A DNA stretch of 64,000 nucleotides, from assembly GCF_029852145.1 (NCBI RefSeq), contig NC_079969.1, positions 13,867,465 through 13,931,464 on the forward strand, written 5' to 3'. The position numbers were made by a program, and so were the translations under genes. This DNA is from Microplitis mediator (taxonomy: Eukaryota; Arthropoda; Insecta; Hymenoptera; Braconidae). The notes below the pieces were generated by a model. It made no database searches. It was not told the origin of the DNA and worked only from the letters and a program-made list of their open reading frames with translations. Below, in pieces: positions 22,260 through 35,240 of this stretch (position 1 is the stretch's first letter; every line of letters begins with the position of its first letter).

Positions 22260-22756
22260 ATACTTGTAGCTGTACGCCGGCTCTGGAAAGAAAATTCCTG
22301 AGTCGACGACGTAATAGTTCAGAGAAAAACTGAACAATAACAATAATTATAAAACGGAATTATTATTATTGATTTTATTATTTAAAATTATTGTCATTAT
22401 TATTTAAATAATTATACCCGGAATATTACTACTTATTTTGCTTTTATGTGTATAATTGACAGTTATTATTTACCCCCAGCGGTCGATTAATTTATATTAT
22501 ATTTTTGATTATAAATCATTATTAAAAAGCAATAATTATTACTGTATAGAAATTTATATTATTTAAAGTATAATTTTAGAAATTTGGTGAATGAGAGTCA
22601 GGGTGAGCCGTATCTTTCTCCCCCTATAAACTGTAAAGGGGTAACCCAGATAATTATTAATTTTTTATTAATTGATTTTGACGAATTATTTATTTTGTGT
22701 AAGGAAATTATTATGATATATTGATTATTAGGCTTGCTATTAACGCCCATGGGAGG
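22258..22756 (+). repeat. LTR-like dispersed repeat, copy 1 (right part)
   Basis: Matches 34845-35230: TACGCCGGCTCTGG, then GACGACGTAATAGTTC, then TATCTTTCTCCCCCT and GTAAAGGGGTAACCCA. No ORF. The repeat ends before the LINE fragment. Confidence 0.55.
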
Positions 22757-24690
22757 ATAACGAACTTAGGCTTCTCAGATTAGCCCTTTCCAAGCACCAA
22801 AGAATATGTAGGAGGAAAGGATTCACGCAAACTAACCTTGAAACCTTGCATCTCTTGAAAAAAAATTTAAAGAAAACTAAGAAGACAAAAATTATAAACT
22901 ACTATCGCTCCATTAGAAACACCCTGGCACGTACTTCAAACCCTGCTGAGTTCTGGCAACTGGTCAAATCACTCAGAAGACCATCGTACATGCCTTGCCC
23001 TATCTCACTTGACTCCTGGGAAGAATTTTATTCTACAGTGTACCCACAGAGAACCTACGACACTACCAACTTTACTGACGTACGCAATCCTTACCTGGAT
23101 CTTGATTTCTCCTTCCTAGAAGTCAAAAAAGTAATCAAAAAAAGCAAGAATAATAAGTCTCCAGGCCCAGATGCTATACTGAACGAACCTTTACGTCACC
23201 TCCCTCCTCCATGGATCTCTTATCTCGTGATGCTGCTAAACAGAATCTGGAACTCAGAACAAATTCTATCCTCTTGGCCAGCAGCAACAATCTCATTAAT
23301 ACACAAAAAGGGAACCCGAGATGACCCGTTAAACTACCGTAGGATTGCGCTGCTAAATAACTTACTCAAAGTATTAACTGGTGTCATCCAAAAGCGATTA
23401 AACTCATGGATGGAAAATTTAAGCATAATCCCTGAAGAACAGGCAGGATTTAGAGAGGGACGTGGCTGCCTAGAACAGTCCTTCACTATTCTAGCAGCCC
23501 TTCAATCTAAAATCAGAATGGAAGGTAACGCCGTTTATTGTATTTTCGTTGACTTTACCAGAGCCTTCGACACGGTTCCTCACCATTTGCTCTGGAGAAA
23601 ATTATTTAACCTCGGCATCAGTGGCAAGATAATTAGGGTAGTTCGCGCAATCTACGAAAGGGCAAAAGTCAACCTGCGTGTCAACGGAAATACTTCCAAA
23701 GACTTTGAAGTCACTGAAGGCGTGCTCCAGGGCGACAAGTTAAGCCCTACGCTCTTCATTCTATATATTGCAGATCTTGTAGCTTTCCTTGAAAGAAAAG
23801 GCTTCAAAGGCTTAAGCATAGGACCAAAAAACCTCCTCACTTTACTCTTTGCCGATGACGCAACCTTCTTCACAGCATCACTCACCGAGGCAAAAAAAAT
23901 ACTAGTGGCACTAGAAGAGTACTTCGATGAGAACAAACTGAGTGTACACACGGGGAAAACTCAGGTGATGATCTGTCGTGCATCGGGTAGGATCAGGCAA
24001 AAAGGAAGAAACGCTTTCTACTACAAAAATCAACCTATCAAGATCACGACTCACTACAACTACCTCGGCATCACGATAGACAACTCCACCAAGGGAAAAT
24101 TAGCAGCCCAAGCAGCACTACAAAAGGCAAGAATAGCAACCGGAACAGTTTGTACCTTACTGGCTAAAACGAAGTCGGACTCGTGGCAGACCAGGATACA
24201 TTTATTCAACAGCATAGTGGGTCCCACAATTCTTTATGGCACCGAAACCTGGGGGATAGACCATTTGGAAGAAATAGATAAAGCTCAGACTAACTTCTTC
24301 AAAAGAATCCTACTACTGCCTACAAACACGCCCGGCTATATGGTCAGGATTGAAGTTGGGATTACCCGACTATCTGTAACAGCGCTCAACCGAACCTAGA
24401 AATGGATAACATGAATCCTGGAAATGGATGACAATCGCTGGCCGAAAATTTGCCTTGTCCACCTGATAACCATAGCAAAAAACCCGCAGTGCCAGGTCAA
24501 ATTTAACTGGGTTGCAAAACTGAACCTTCTGCTTAAGGAGATTGCAATGCCGGATATGTTCAACAACTTAGACCCCTCACTTTGGGAAAAACAACATCCC
24601 AACTCATTCCCTTCAAAAATTTTCGGATACCACAATAATGACGTACGCGGAATTATATATACGGGTCAGTGCTTGGCAGCCAACGGCTGA
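22757..24690 (+). pseudogene. LINE reverse transcriptase fragment (second family)
   Basis: 5'-truncated LINE ORF. In-frame sequence starts upstream of the first open stretch (about 22757, RLALSKHQRICRRKGF). Reverse-transcriptase boxes are NNKSPGPDAI, AATISLIHKKGTRDDPLNYR, FVDFTRAFDTVPH (motif A), EGVLQGDKLSPTLFILYIAD (motif B) and LLFADDATFF (motif C), followed by the thumb region and a C-terminal domain with ILYGTETWG. Two stops (24397-99 and about 24412) break the tail, which continues in frame (NRWPKICLVHLITIAKNPQC) to about 24690. Different from the LINE at 14-19 kb. Confidence 0.87.
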
Positions 24691-24699
24691 TGCGCTGAT

Positions 24700-25501
24700 C
24701 CCTTCTTTTAAAATTCCTAAAGAAAATAACAGTAGAATCAAAACGCGTAGTCAATTGAATTTCATTAAAAACTCAGAAGCAGATTAACTAAACCGTATAG
24801 AGACTTGACAGTCTTCTACCTCAACCGGTAATAATAATTTTGCAAACAATAATTCTAATAGAAATAATTTTAATAGAAACAATAATTTTAATAGAAATAA
24901 TAATTTTAATTAAGATAAGAATTTCAATAATTTTAAAAACATGCAAAACCCGGTACAATCTGATTCACATTTTAAAAATTCAAATTCTGAGTCTTCTACT
25001 GTACTAAGTAACTTTGAGTCTATGATAAAAACCATTCTAGAAAAGTTAGATCAAACTGCTGTGAATACGTCACCGGGAAAAGTCAATTCAACCCCAGCAT
25101 TACCAAGTATTACACCAAAAGCTCCTGTCTGCGGTCGTTGTGGGAGAATTGGTCACATTGCCGAGGTTTGTTGTGGGCCTGTTACTGATGAGTTACGTAT
25201 TAAAGCGGGATTGCCTCTCCGTCTCCGTCCTTCGTCTCCAAAAAAACGCGTAAGCGCCCTGGTAGACATTAATAACGTTACCAGGGCTTCTGAGTCAACA
25301 GATAAATTGGATAAGCCAACTGAAATTAATAACGACACACCTGAACCGTCTAAATTAAATCCTGATGCTCCTAAATTTATGATCAGTTACGGAAAATTCT
25401 TTTTAAATTTTCCTATTGCTGTAGGTGCTCCAAAATTGGTCGGTAACGTTTCAGAAAATCTTAACGTTGATTCAATTGATTTCACAACTCCGCTCGACTA
25501 A
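24700..25501 (+). pseudogene. Gypsy gag remnant with CCHC knuckle
   Basis: Upstream of 24941 an Asn-rich stretch (24825-24910, repeated AATAATTTTAATAGAAAC units) reads as a run of NNNFNR repeats and is cut by stops. The open part (24941-25501) contains CGRCGRIGHIAEVC, a C-X2-C-X4-H-X4-C zinc knuckle typical of retroelement gag. Its 3' end overlaps the protease frame. The capsid part is missing, so the element is truncated at its 5' side. Confidence 0.75.
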
Positions 25502-26363
25502 ATTACTGATAAGCCGGCAGATGCAGAGTCCAATTGGGAGACGAGTTCCGAACACACAGCAAGTTCGAGATGTTAAAAAACCAAAAATTAAAAATCCGAT
25601 AAAAACTTTAAAATCCAAAATTAAAAAATCTATAAATCCGTCGCGTGATTCGACACATAAAACTAATAAAACTCAATTAAAATCTCCGATGAAAAATTCA
25701 TTACTTGACCCCAAAATCGAAGAACGGCAACGGCAAACTGTCACAAAGTGTGAGAATGACTCAGAGACAGACGATACCCCTCTCTGTGATCTAAGAGAGG
25801 ATATTAGTCCTTTATATGACTCAGCGATCGATGAGTATCGCTCTGATTCAAGTGGAGAAATTGCCCATGCCCCAAAATTTACGATACACATGGATGCTGA
25901 TAATACACAAAGTACATTACTACCGATGCTCAGTAATGATATTAAATTTGGCTCGATGACGTCTTCAGCAAGCCTTAAAGCACCCTCGACAGTCAGCTGC
26001 ATAATTGCAAAAATTTTTATTGGCAAATATGAACTGGAAGCATTACTGGATAGTGGGAGTGAGCGCAGTTATATTTCTGAGATTGCTTATGAACAAATCA
26101 AAGAAAATCAATTGCAAGATCTCACGCCTGATCCCACTTGCACTCATGGCGTAACGATGGCTAACTCCAAGTCCACGCAAACACGTGGTGGAGTGCCATT
26201 TAAAATAAAACTCGACGGTCACGATACCATTACTTGGTTAAGTGTCTTATCTGAATTATCTACTCCAGTGATTCTTGGTCTTGCTTTCTGGCAGCTAGCA
26301 GATATTCAAGTAAATTCTAAGGAGAATACTTGGAAATTAAATACCAGTAATGTCACTCATTAA
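25425..26363 (+). CDS. Gypsy protease region
   Basis: A Lys-rich linker, an acidic Ser-rich region, and then the retropepsin segment ALLDSGSERSYISE with the catalytic Asp in a DSG loop, followed by VTMANSKSTQTRG (flap side) and PVILGLAFW (second hallmark). It overlaps the gag frame and ends where the reverse transcriptase frame begins, so it normally needs a frameshift. It appears to be the least damaged part of this element. Confidence 0.75.
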   Translation: MLQNWSVTFQKILTLIQLISQLRSTKLLISRQMQSPIGRRVPNTQQVRDVKKPKIKNPIKTLKSKIKKSINPSRDSTHKTNKTQLKSPMKNSLLDPKIEERQRQTVTKCENDSETDDTPLCDLREDISPLYDSAIDEYRSDSSGEIAHAPKFTIHMDADNTQSTLLPMLSNDIKFGSMTSSASLKAPSTVSCIIAKIFIGKYELEALLDSGSERSYISEIAYEQIKENQLQDLTPDPTCTHGVTMANSKSTQTRGGVPFKIKLDGHDTITWLSVLSELSTPVILGLAFWQLADIQVNSKENTWKLNTSNVTH

Positions 26364-29128
26364 TTTTTCTCTCGGTCTAAATTTACAAATCAAGCAGCAT
26401 TGGATGTACTATCTTCAGTTGAACGAGTTGACCTTGAAAAATTTTTATCTAACGAATTTGAAAAAAAATAAACAAGCTCAGTTGAGTCTAACCTATGTAG
26501 TTCAACATCGTATTGAACTAACAGATGGCACTCCAGTGCGTACTAAACCTTATCGCAGAAGTCCTCCAGTAATGAAAGCCATGCCCGACAGAGTAGACAA
26601 ATTACTCGCGAAGGGTTATATTCAGCCTTCGAATAGTGCTTGGGCAAGTTTACCGGTAATGGTACCAAAGAAAAACAATACTTGGCGCATGTGCATCGAT
26701 TACTGACCATTAAATAAAGTAACGAAAAAATCTGCTTATCCGTTACCGATTATGCAGCGCATCTTATCAAGTCTTCAGGGTGTGAAAGTAATTTCGGTAC
26801 TTGATGTCAGTGATGCTTTCCATCACGTTTTGGTTGAGCCAAACAGCCGTCAATATACCGCCTGTTGTATAGATGGACAAGGTTATTTGAATGGCTCCGG
26901 ATGCCATTTGGTCTTACTAATGCACCTCGTACTTATCAAGAAGTCTCTGATACGGTACGACGAGGAATCATTGAGTTGTTAAAAACACAATTTTCTAATA
27001 CTGAAGCCGAAAATAAAATTTTCGCCTATCTCAACGACTGGATAATTATCAGTGATGACTCAAAAGAGCATAACATTCTTCTTCAAGCTGTTTTTGAAGG
27101 ATTCCGCAAGGCTGGAATAAAAATGAACGAAGAAATAAGTCACTTTGAATGCTCTGAAGTTCATTTTTTTGGCTTCATCATTAATGAAGAGGGTTCGAAA
27201 CCCGATCCAGCCCGATTGGAACCGATTGCGGATTATGAACGACCTACTAACCGTCAGGAACTGCGAAGATTCAATAAGTTAGTTAACTGGTACCATAAAC
27301 ATCTTAAAAATGTTGCACAAGTTCAAGGCCCTTTGAATAAGTTGACAAGTACTCGAGTTCCATGGGAATGGAGAGACATTGAAGAAAAAGCTTTTGTGAA
27401 AACGAAAGAAGCTCTATTAAAAGCCGCAACATTGTCATTACCACGTCCAGACTTGTCTTATCGTTTCTATACTGACGCCAGAAACAATGGGTTAGGCTCT
27501 GTCTTAACTCAGTATGATCCAGAACATGACCGGGATAATTTAATTATCTGTTTGAGCCGACCGTTGAATAAAGCAGAAATGAATTACACAACAGAGAAAA
27601 AATGCCTTGCTGTTGTATGGTCCTTACGGAAATTACGCGGTTACATCGAGGGCTTATCAGTCATGGTTTATACTGATCATTCGGCATTGAAATGGCTTCA
27701 CTCGCGGAAAGATCCTGCAGGTAGATTAGCCAGGTGGGCTATTGACATTTCTGCTTACGATATTGAAGTTGTCCACTATCGGGGTACGCAGAATGAAGCC
27801 CCAGAGGCACTTTCGCGTCGATATGAAGAACCAGAGACCGCCGATTTACTTGTTTCAAATTCCAACCATTCATCGCTGTGTGTAATTTCGCAAAATTCCG
27901 CTTGGTATGATGAAAAAGTCCGCGTCGTTCAAAAATATCCTGATAATTATCGCGAGTGGAAATACGAGAGTGATAAATTGTATTATTATCGCCCATTAGC
28001 TGTCAAGGAAATATTGGGTGAATTAAATCCTTGGAAAGTCGTTTTAACTGAGCCAGAAATTCGTTCAGCTATCGAGAAAGCTCATTGTGAAGCCCAATCA
28101 GACCATCTTGGGATTAATAAAACTTATCAACGGATACGAGATAATTTTTACTGGCCAGGAATGTTTAAAGATGTCTCATCTTACGTTTCAGCTTGTGAGA
28201 CTTGTATAATGACCAGAAGTGACCAGACAAAACTGCAAGGATACATCGGAATAAGACCACCAACTCAGCCTTGGTCTATTATCTCGAGTGACACAATTGA
28301 TCCATATACTCGTTCAACTATGGGAAATCAATATGCTCTCGTTATTGAAGATCTTTATACGCGCTATCTCGAAATCTTTCCCCTGAAACAACAATCTGGT
28401 AAACTTATAAAACATCACCTGAAGGCTGTATTTAATCATTGGGGTCCTCTTTGTCAAATTATTTTGGATAACGGCAAAGAATTCATAAACAAAGACATAA
28501 TTAATTTAATCAGTCAATTTAATATAAAAATCACACCAATCCTATCGGTCACCCTTGCGCAAATCCCGTCGAACGCTGTAATGGTACGATTAAACCCATG
28601 ATTGTCGCGTTTACGAGTGAAAACCACAAAGACTGGGACGAACATCTTGATTATTTAAAATTCGCGTATAATACCTCAGTACATACTGCCCTAGGTGTGT
28701 CACTATTCTATTTAAACCACGGACGTGACACACGACTGATTGATGACACCGATCCTCTTGAGAACTTAGACGTATCTGACGTTACCGTGTGGCAAGCCCG
28801 AATGGACTGTGCAGTCGAATTTAGACATTTTGTTGAGCAAAATATATTGAAAGCTCGGGAACGTACGCGTAAACAACATGAGCAGAAATTTTCTGATATC
28901 CCAATAGATTCAAAAATCAGTGATGAAGTTTACTATCTAAATAACAAATTAAGTAAAAAAGTCGATGGTTACAGTGCTATATTAGCACCAAAATATTCGG
29001 GACCCGCCATTGTATCTAAAATTTTAAGTACTCTAGTATTTCAATTACAAGGCGATGCCGGTAACGATTTTGGCACATATTATTACAATGTTTTAAAAAT
29101 TCCTAGACGGTCTCGAAGACGTAACTGA
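26350..29128 (+). pseudogene. Gypsy reverse transcriptase, RNase H and integrase
   Basis: Reverse transcriptase: ASLPVMVPKKNNTWRMCIDY, a TGA at 26704-06, then VISVLDVSDAFHHVLV (motif A). After a frame change near 26885 come MPFGLTNAPRTYQ (motif B) and IFAYLNDWIIISD, where motif C is YLND instead of YLDD. RNase H has FYTDARNNGLGSVLTQ and VYTDHSALKWL. Integrase has an H-X-C-X2-C segment (HLGINKTYQRIRDNFYWPG, CETC), SSDTIDP and IILDNGKEF; the catalytic Glu block is in another frame after a shift near 28540. The C-terminal half is at 28598-29128. Non-functional. Confidence 0.86.
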
Positions 29129-29158
29129 TTATTTTCGATATATTGCAGATTACTCACC

Positions 29159-30886
29159 ATGAAAGTTAAATTATTTGGAGATTCAGATACTGAAGTCTCA
29201 CCTCATGAGTCTGAGAGTGAGGCATCTGATGTAGAAATACCATCAACTTATTCAGTCACATCATCATCCGACTCATTATTACTTTCATTGAATACTACAT
29301 CAGATTTACCACATATTACTGAGACAACACCGTCAATTTCGTCACCGGCTGCACCGGTCATCACAACAACAGCTGCATCATTACCAACGTGATCTACTGG
29401 ATCAGTATCATTTGCTGGGTCCCGAACTTCGTTGCCGCCATGGCAAACTACTACTGGTCTAGAGTTTAATCGGCCGTCGTCGGTATTATTTGCGCTAAGT
29501 CCGACTACAACGCCCACGTCAGTAATGGTCGAAACACTGACCAAGTTTATGAAGGACGAGTTCAGTAAACTCCATGCTCGTATTGATCGTGCTACAAGTC
29601 AGCGTTTTACGGCGACGTCATTGGCATCTGGAGTATCAAGATTCGATACTCAGTGGATGGAACGTATTGACGAGAGACTTGAAGATCTCTAAATAGTGGT
29701 ACAAACCAACACCGAGCAGGTTGCAGATCTACAGACACAGCTGGAGTCATTAAAAACACTTCCAACTGTTTCCGAATCAAGTTCTATCACTCACCTCACG
29801 GCTCAACTTTAGCAATTATCGGAGCAAGTCCAGAAGAGTCAGCAGATGATCTTTGAAATCGAACTGCCAAGTCCAGAAGCATTTATGCAGAAGCTTCAAG
29901 CCGTCACCGTAGAAACACCACCAACTACTACTGCAGTCAGCTGCCAAGCGACACAGACACTGGCTATAACTTCTACTCCAGCCAAGGTAAAATATGACAT
30001 CGGTACTACTCCAAATAATAAATCGATACTTCCATTACTGGCTCAGCAATCGTCAGCTTGTGGCCCAAATCCTGGACTTAAAATTCGCGGTGGCGCCTAT
30101 CAACGCCCATCGCCAGAAAATCCCAGATTTCCACCATCATCGCTGCTTTCTCGGAGAATGGCTCGTCAAGAACTCACGGAAAAGGAAGTGACGACACTGA
30201 GAGCTTCAGGTTCTATTTCTAAGGACATCAGGACTAAAATTCAAATGGTAACGTTCGCTAATTCTTTACCGTACTCACAGACGATCCCAGCTTTGAAGTA
30301 TCAGGTCCCATTGCAACCTAAAGGAGCATACCAACAATTCTTGTCTGGCTTAAATTCGGCTCCAACATCAAACTCTACAGCAGCTGCCACGGACACATCA
30401 CAACAGGTTGTAATCCACAACGGTCTCCATTTTATGGACTTTGCCACTTTTCGCGAGGCTATTGAGAAAACCAGCGTAACCGTTAAGCCGAGTGTATGCC
30501 ACACTGAGCTCACAGAATCATAGACACAAACGGTTACGACTCAAGCTCAGTCGCTATGAATTACTAACGCGTGTCAAAATTGTCGGCAACGAGGTCATAA
30601 AATTGCCGAATGTCAATTACCATGGCGGCCTTACATGTGTCGTGTGTGCTACCAGGACCAAGTTACAACAATTACGTGTTTCCGTCCGCATGACAAACAG
30701 TATAAAGACTATCTTCGGGGACGCTGTCAAGGCTGCGGTATTCCAGCCCAACTGTTTGACCCGCATTGTAATTACTGTTACCGCAGATACCCGGGTTACG
30801 AAGACTGGATTGCGGCGAAATACAACCAAGAAGAAGTAGCACAGTTTCATCAGAATCATCTACGAGGTGTCAAGAAATTCGAATGA
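29159..30886 (+). pseudogene. Third frame of the Gypsy element, Cys-rich (gag-like)
   Basis: One reading frame, about 575 codons, broken by stops near 29390, 29690, 29810, 30521 and 30557. The N-terminal half is Ser/Thr/Pro-rich and low complexity; the middle has a short coiled-coil-like region (TKFMKDEFSKLHARIDR). The C-terminal part carries CQNCRQRGHKIAEC, a CCHC knuckle, then further Cys/His clusters (CRVCYQ, CFRPHDK, CQGCGIPAQ, CNYC). It stands where an env gene would be but has no signal peptide or membrane segment. Function unknown. Confidence 0.6.
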
Positions 30887-31000
30887 AAATATTTACTTTT
30901 TACGTTACCGATTAAGATGTAAATCTAAATAAACACACGCATTAAATTATACTCATCTCATTGATTCACTCTTATTATTGTTGCCAATTGTAATAACTTT

Positions 31001-32200
31001 CACTTACAGTTCCGAGTCCTGTGGCAGTTGGCAGATAAATTACAATTTTTTTTTTCAGCCTTAAGGCTGCTGAAAAACAAATATTTAAAACCATATTTTT
31101 TTGTAATTAGTATTAAGTTAAAATATTTTACACATTATCTTTTATTTTTATAGTTCGTAAGTTGCATAGATTCACTGATCCAGGTCGAGGTCCGAGAATC
31201 GAGGTAGGCCTGAAGTTTTGGGGGGTGAACTTGCTAGAACTTGTTCCAATTCTTCCCAGCGGCTTACGATCAATTGAAAAATTTATATTGACAATCTACT
31301 TGCACAACTGGCGATTGACTCACACTTTTAAAATAACTGGCAAATTACTTACATTACTGGTGCTAGACCAGTAATTTTCTTTACTTTCTATCTGGCAGTA
31401 TTCTTGCAGTTAAAAACTCTTTTTGAATGCTGGCAAGTAACTTGCAATTTTCGAGCGATCGATTCGCACCGTTGTAAATAATCTGATAAGAATATGTTTT
31501 TTCTTTTCTATAATTATCATTTTTTTATTATTATTACAGTCGGACAACCCAGACGGAAATCCAAAAGAGTAACCTTGGCTTGGTGGGGGGAATTGAGACA
31601 ATGTGAATTGTCTTCGTCGTTCTCAGCCCTGCGGTTCCCGTTTTTATCCGTCCCGTTGCCGTCTGATATTGTATGTCATAATGCCGTGGTCACATGATGA
31701 GTCTTTACGTCGACGCATGTCCGTGAGGGTGTAGTGGGGACAAAGTTCACTTGCAGGTCCGAGACCCGAAATTATGGTAAGACACTTCGATCCTGGATCA
31801 ACTTGCGTATAGACGTTTTCTATATTAATTATCCAGTATCTATTCTGGCAATTGTATTTGCGAGTTTATATTTCATATCTTACTGCAAATTAGCTTGTAA
31901 TATTATTTCTTATTAGTTAGTTATTATTTGTATTAAATAAGATTTAAACAAATACATTTTTTTGTACGTTGCCGGCGTTATACTCGCATTATCAATAATA
32001 TCAAATCAGATAATAAATTCAGTGTGTTATTCCACGTGGAAGTATATTGTATTCAACGTAAACCAGGACTATCCTGATTTTTGTATCTTCCGGGAACGTT
32101 ATTGTAAGTAGTTGAGATTTATTATAATTGGCAATAGACTTGCATAATTTTCAATATAAATCCTTTACATTATACCTCGTCTTTCATTCTATCTATATTA
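31001..32200 (+). repeat. 3' non-coding repeat after the Gypsy element, copy 2
   Basis: No gene. 31600-31790 matches the repeat at 12470-12600 (CCGTTGCCGTCTGA, ACGTCGACGCATGTCCGT), and 32100-32200 matches the later part. Contains short imperfect repeats of TTGGCA and CTTGCA. Possibly an LTR or 3' UTR. Confidence 0.45.
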
Positions 32201-33163
32201 GACTGGGCCAAAAAAATTGACTATTTTTTTTATTTCTTAGCTATATCGAGAATATTATTCAGAATGACAAAAAAAAAAAAAATTCATGATAGTTTGAGCC
32301 CTTAATATTAATTTCAAGAGGTCTATCATCGCTATTTTTAATTTTAATTAATAATTTGATATTTTATGTCAGAACTGCTAAAACACTTTAATAAAAAAAA
32401 TAATTTCCATTTATTCTGATGTAAAATTAAATTCCCTACAAAAAAGGTTTGATTGAAATTTTTCGTCAGACAAGCCGTTTCCGATTAATTAAGCTTAATA
32501 AATTGATATATTATTTCGATTTAATATTTTTACTATTGAATTTTGTAACTGACGAATTAATAAATATCTAAGAAAGATCATGACGGATTTTTGAAGGAAA
32601 TTTAATGCTCTACAAGAAAGGTTTCTTAACATTTTTTGCTCAATTTACTCCTTCGAAAGTTATTCAAGGTTGAAGTTGAGTCAAAACGATTTTAATAACC
32701 TGAATAACTTTCGAAGAAGTGAATTTAGCAAAAAATGTTAGGAGACCTTTTTTGTAGAATATTGAATATCTTTCAAAAATCTGTCATGGTCTTTTTTAGA
32801 TATTTATTGATTCGTCAGTTACAAAATTCAAAAGTAAAAATGTTAAATCAAAAAAATATATGAAGTTATTAAGCTTAATTAATCGGAAACGATTTGTCTG
32901 ACGAAAATTTTCAATCACACATTATTTGTAGGGAAATTAATTTTACATAAGAATAAGTGAAAATGAATTTTTTTACTCCAATGATTCAGCAGTTCTGACG
33001 TAAAATATCAAATTATGAATCAAAATTGAAAATAGCGATGATAGACCTCTTAAAATTAATATTAAGAGCTCAAACTTTCATAAAAATTTTTTTTTTGTCA
33101 TTCTGAATAATATTCTCGATATAGCTAAGAAATTAAAAAATAGTAAATTTTTTTGGCCCAGTC
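32201..33163. mobile_element. Palindromic TA element (GACTGGGCC family)
   Basis: 963 bp from GACTGGGCC to GGCCCAGTC, flanked by TA. The arms meet near 32685, and each includes repeated CTACAAAAAAGG and GAAAGTTATTCAAGG-type segments. It interrupts the non-coding repeat: its flanks (TTCATTCTATCTATA and TCTATATCC) join to a sequence like the uninterrupted copy near 12990. No coding potential. Confidence 0.85.
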
Positions 33164-33753
33164 TAATCTATATCCTAAAATACTGGTAAGAGTATTAAAT
33201 AAATCAACAGTATTATTAGTTAAGTTATAAATGAGAAATCTATAAGAATAATCTATAATTTATAATAAGCCGTGAAATGGGTTGATATGTTTTTCTACAT
33301 ACGTTGCCGAATTTGGACAAGTGCGGGTTCTTACTTTGCAAGGATCCTAGCCCATTGCTCTGTCCCAGTAATTAAAAATTTCGTAGAGGCCAGCCTAAGC
33401 CAGGGTTCAACCCGCGAATCCTGGTGGCTGCTGGTAAGAATCGCAGAAGAGAAAAGGCGATTTGTCTTAATATATTATATACCTATATATAATATATGTA
33501 TATATAGGTATATTGTATACATACAATGCATTCGTGCGCTGCCTCGTAGGATACCCTATACACTCACGCCTGAAAAGTGAAAGGTGTGCAGACTAAGCTG
33601 CGCACTAAACGCGTAACGAGGTCATTCCTTGAGTAGATTTTACACCTCATATTTTTTCCATACCGGGCTCCTTATATGAAAATCGATTCTTAACCCACAT
33701 AGCAAAATGACGTCTTGATGAGTTCTGAATGAGTTCCTATTTATGATTTTGTC
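33164..33753 (+). repeat. Non-coding repeat, right part of copy 2
   Basis: 33250-33480 matches 13050-13245 (GTAGAGGCCAGCCTAAG, GCGATTTGTCT). A short TA-rich palindrome (ATATTATATACC...GGTATATT) is at 33468-33512. No gene. Confidence 0.5.
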
Positions 33754-35240
33754 ACGTAACCATTCAAATAAATTAATAATTAATTAGTGATAAGTAATAA
33801 AAATAGTATTTAAGTTCAAATTTGAATGGCTACGCGGGCATTTCGTTGCCACGCCGGTGAGACAGCGTTTGCTTGCGCATGCGCGCAGTGTGACTGAGAG
33901 CACGTGTGTGCAAAAATTTTAATTTTTAATTTAAAAATAATTACATTGATTATTTATTATTTATAAGGGAATATTTATGATTTGGCGTTATATAGGGGAC
34001 ATAATGTGTGGTCACATTATGCCCCAATGATTGTTTTTATTTTATCTCGATTAAATTTCATGTCCAGGTATTGAGGAGATGAAAATAGTGACCATAGAGG
34101 AGGGGAAAAATCGATATTTTCTCCTGCAATATCGATGGATAACATGCGGCTTTAATTAATTATTATTTAATTATATACATATTTTATCATTATGATTTTG
34201 GTAAAAATAAATACTATATATATGTATTCAATTTATTATGTATCATTCAGGTGGGGTAAAAATGTTTTTATAATTTATTCAATTAATTCAAAGGCCCAGG
34301 GCTAGAGAACAATGATAATAATAATTAAGGGCGATTGTTGCGCCACGTGGATGGCCAACAAGTGGCCAGCCCATAAAGTACTCAGAAAGGTACGGAAAGT
34401 GCAATTGAGCAGACGCTGTTTTTTTTACGTTGTCGATACGTCTCGAATTTGCTTAATTAAGTTCATTGTTATTTGTGGTCAAACTGACAAAAAGTTTATT
34501 TAATAAATTCACCGGGTGCGTGGTTATCGGTCTTATAGGAGATTGAAGCGGTAATGAGTAAGTACTTTGATTTCTCTCCATGCATTGTCACCTGTGACCC
34601 CCCGGGAATTGTTGGAATTCGCGACGTAAATTCACATGTGTGTACCACACACCCGTGAATAATGCGGCTGATTTTATATTTCACTACCCCTGAATGATAC
34701 ATTTTCATATATAAAAGGAATTGGGGATAATAAAATAATTGTATTTTGTTTAATTTATAATTTAACATTGGAAATTGCGCGTTTGCAGTAGTTCGCTGTA
34801 TCGATATATCGATAGCTACAAATATCTATACTTATAGCTATAGCTATACGCCGGCTCTGGAGAAAATTCCTGAGCCGACGACGTAATAGTTCGGAGGAAA
34901 AATTCCTGAGCAAATAATAATAATTATAAAGTGGAATTATTATTATTATTTATATTATAATTTATTATAGTTATTATTATTATTGAAATAATTAAACCCG
35001 AGTTATTATTATTATATTATTCTTTTCTGTGTATAATTTGCAGTTTTTTGTATACCCCAGCGGTCAAGTAATTTATATTATATTTTTAATTATAAATAAT
35101 TATTGAAAGAGGGATAATTATTTATTTAAAATAATTTATGTAATGATTTTTGGGAATTTATATTGACAGTGAGAGTATGCCGTATCTTTCTCCCCCTGTA
35201 CAGTGTAAAGGGGTAACCCAAGGTTTAAGGTTGTGATAAT
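33754..35240 (+). repeat. LTR-like dispersed repeat, copy 2
   Basis: Starts TGTCACGTAACCATTCAAAT and runs colinear with 20089-21181 and 22258-22730, but without the palindromic insertion or the long TA run, so it shows the pre-insertion state. No ORF beyond chance. Further sequence to about 35950 includes TGGCGCCTACGTGC at 35705, which resembles a retroelement primer-binding site; this is suggestive only. Confidence 0.55.

Larger units (their letters stand above)
24691..31000 (+). mobile_element. Second Gypsy (Ty3-like) element, plus strand, degenerate
   Basis: gag-like frame with zinc knuckle, protease, reverse transcriptase, RNase H, integrase, then an unusual third frame with Cys-rich motifs. 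No 5' LTR is visible because the element adjoins the LINE fragment at 24690. Multiple stops and shifts mark it as inactive. The region after 30890 contains A/T-rich untranslated sequence that passes into the dispersed repeat at 31.5 kb. Confidence 0.85.

Noticed and set aside
22139..22333. ORFs with long Tyr-Ile runs here and at 45816-46097
   Set aside because: They are translations of (TA)n microsatellites.
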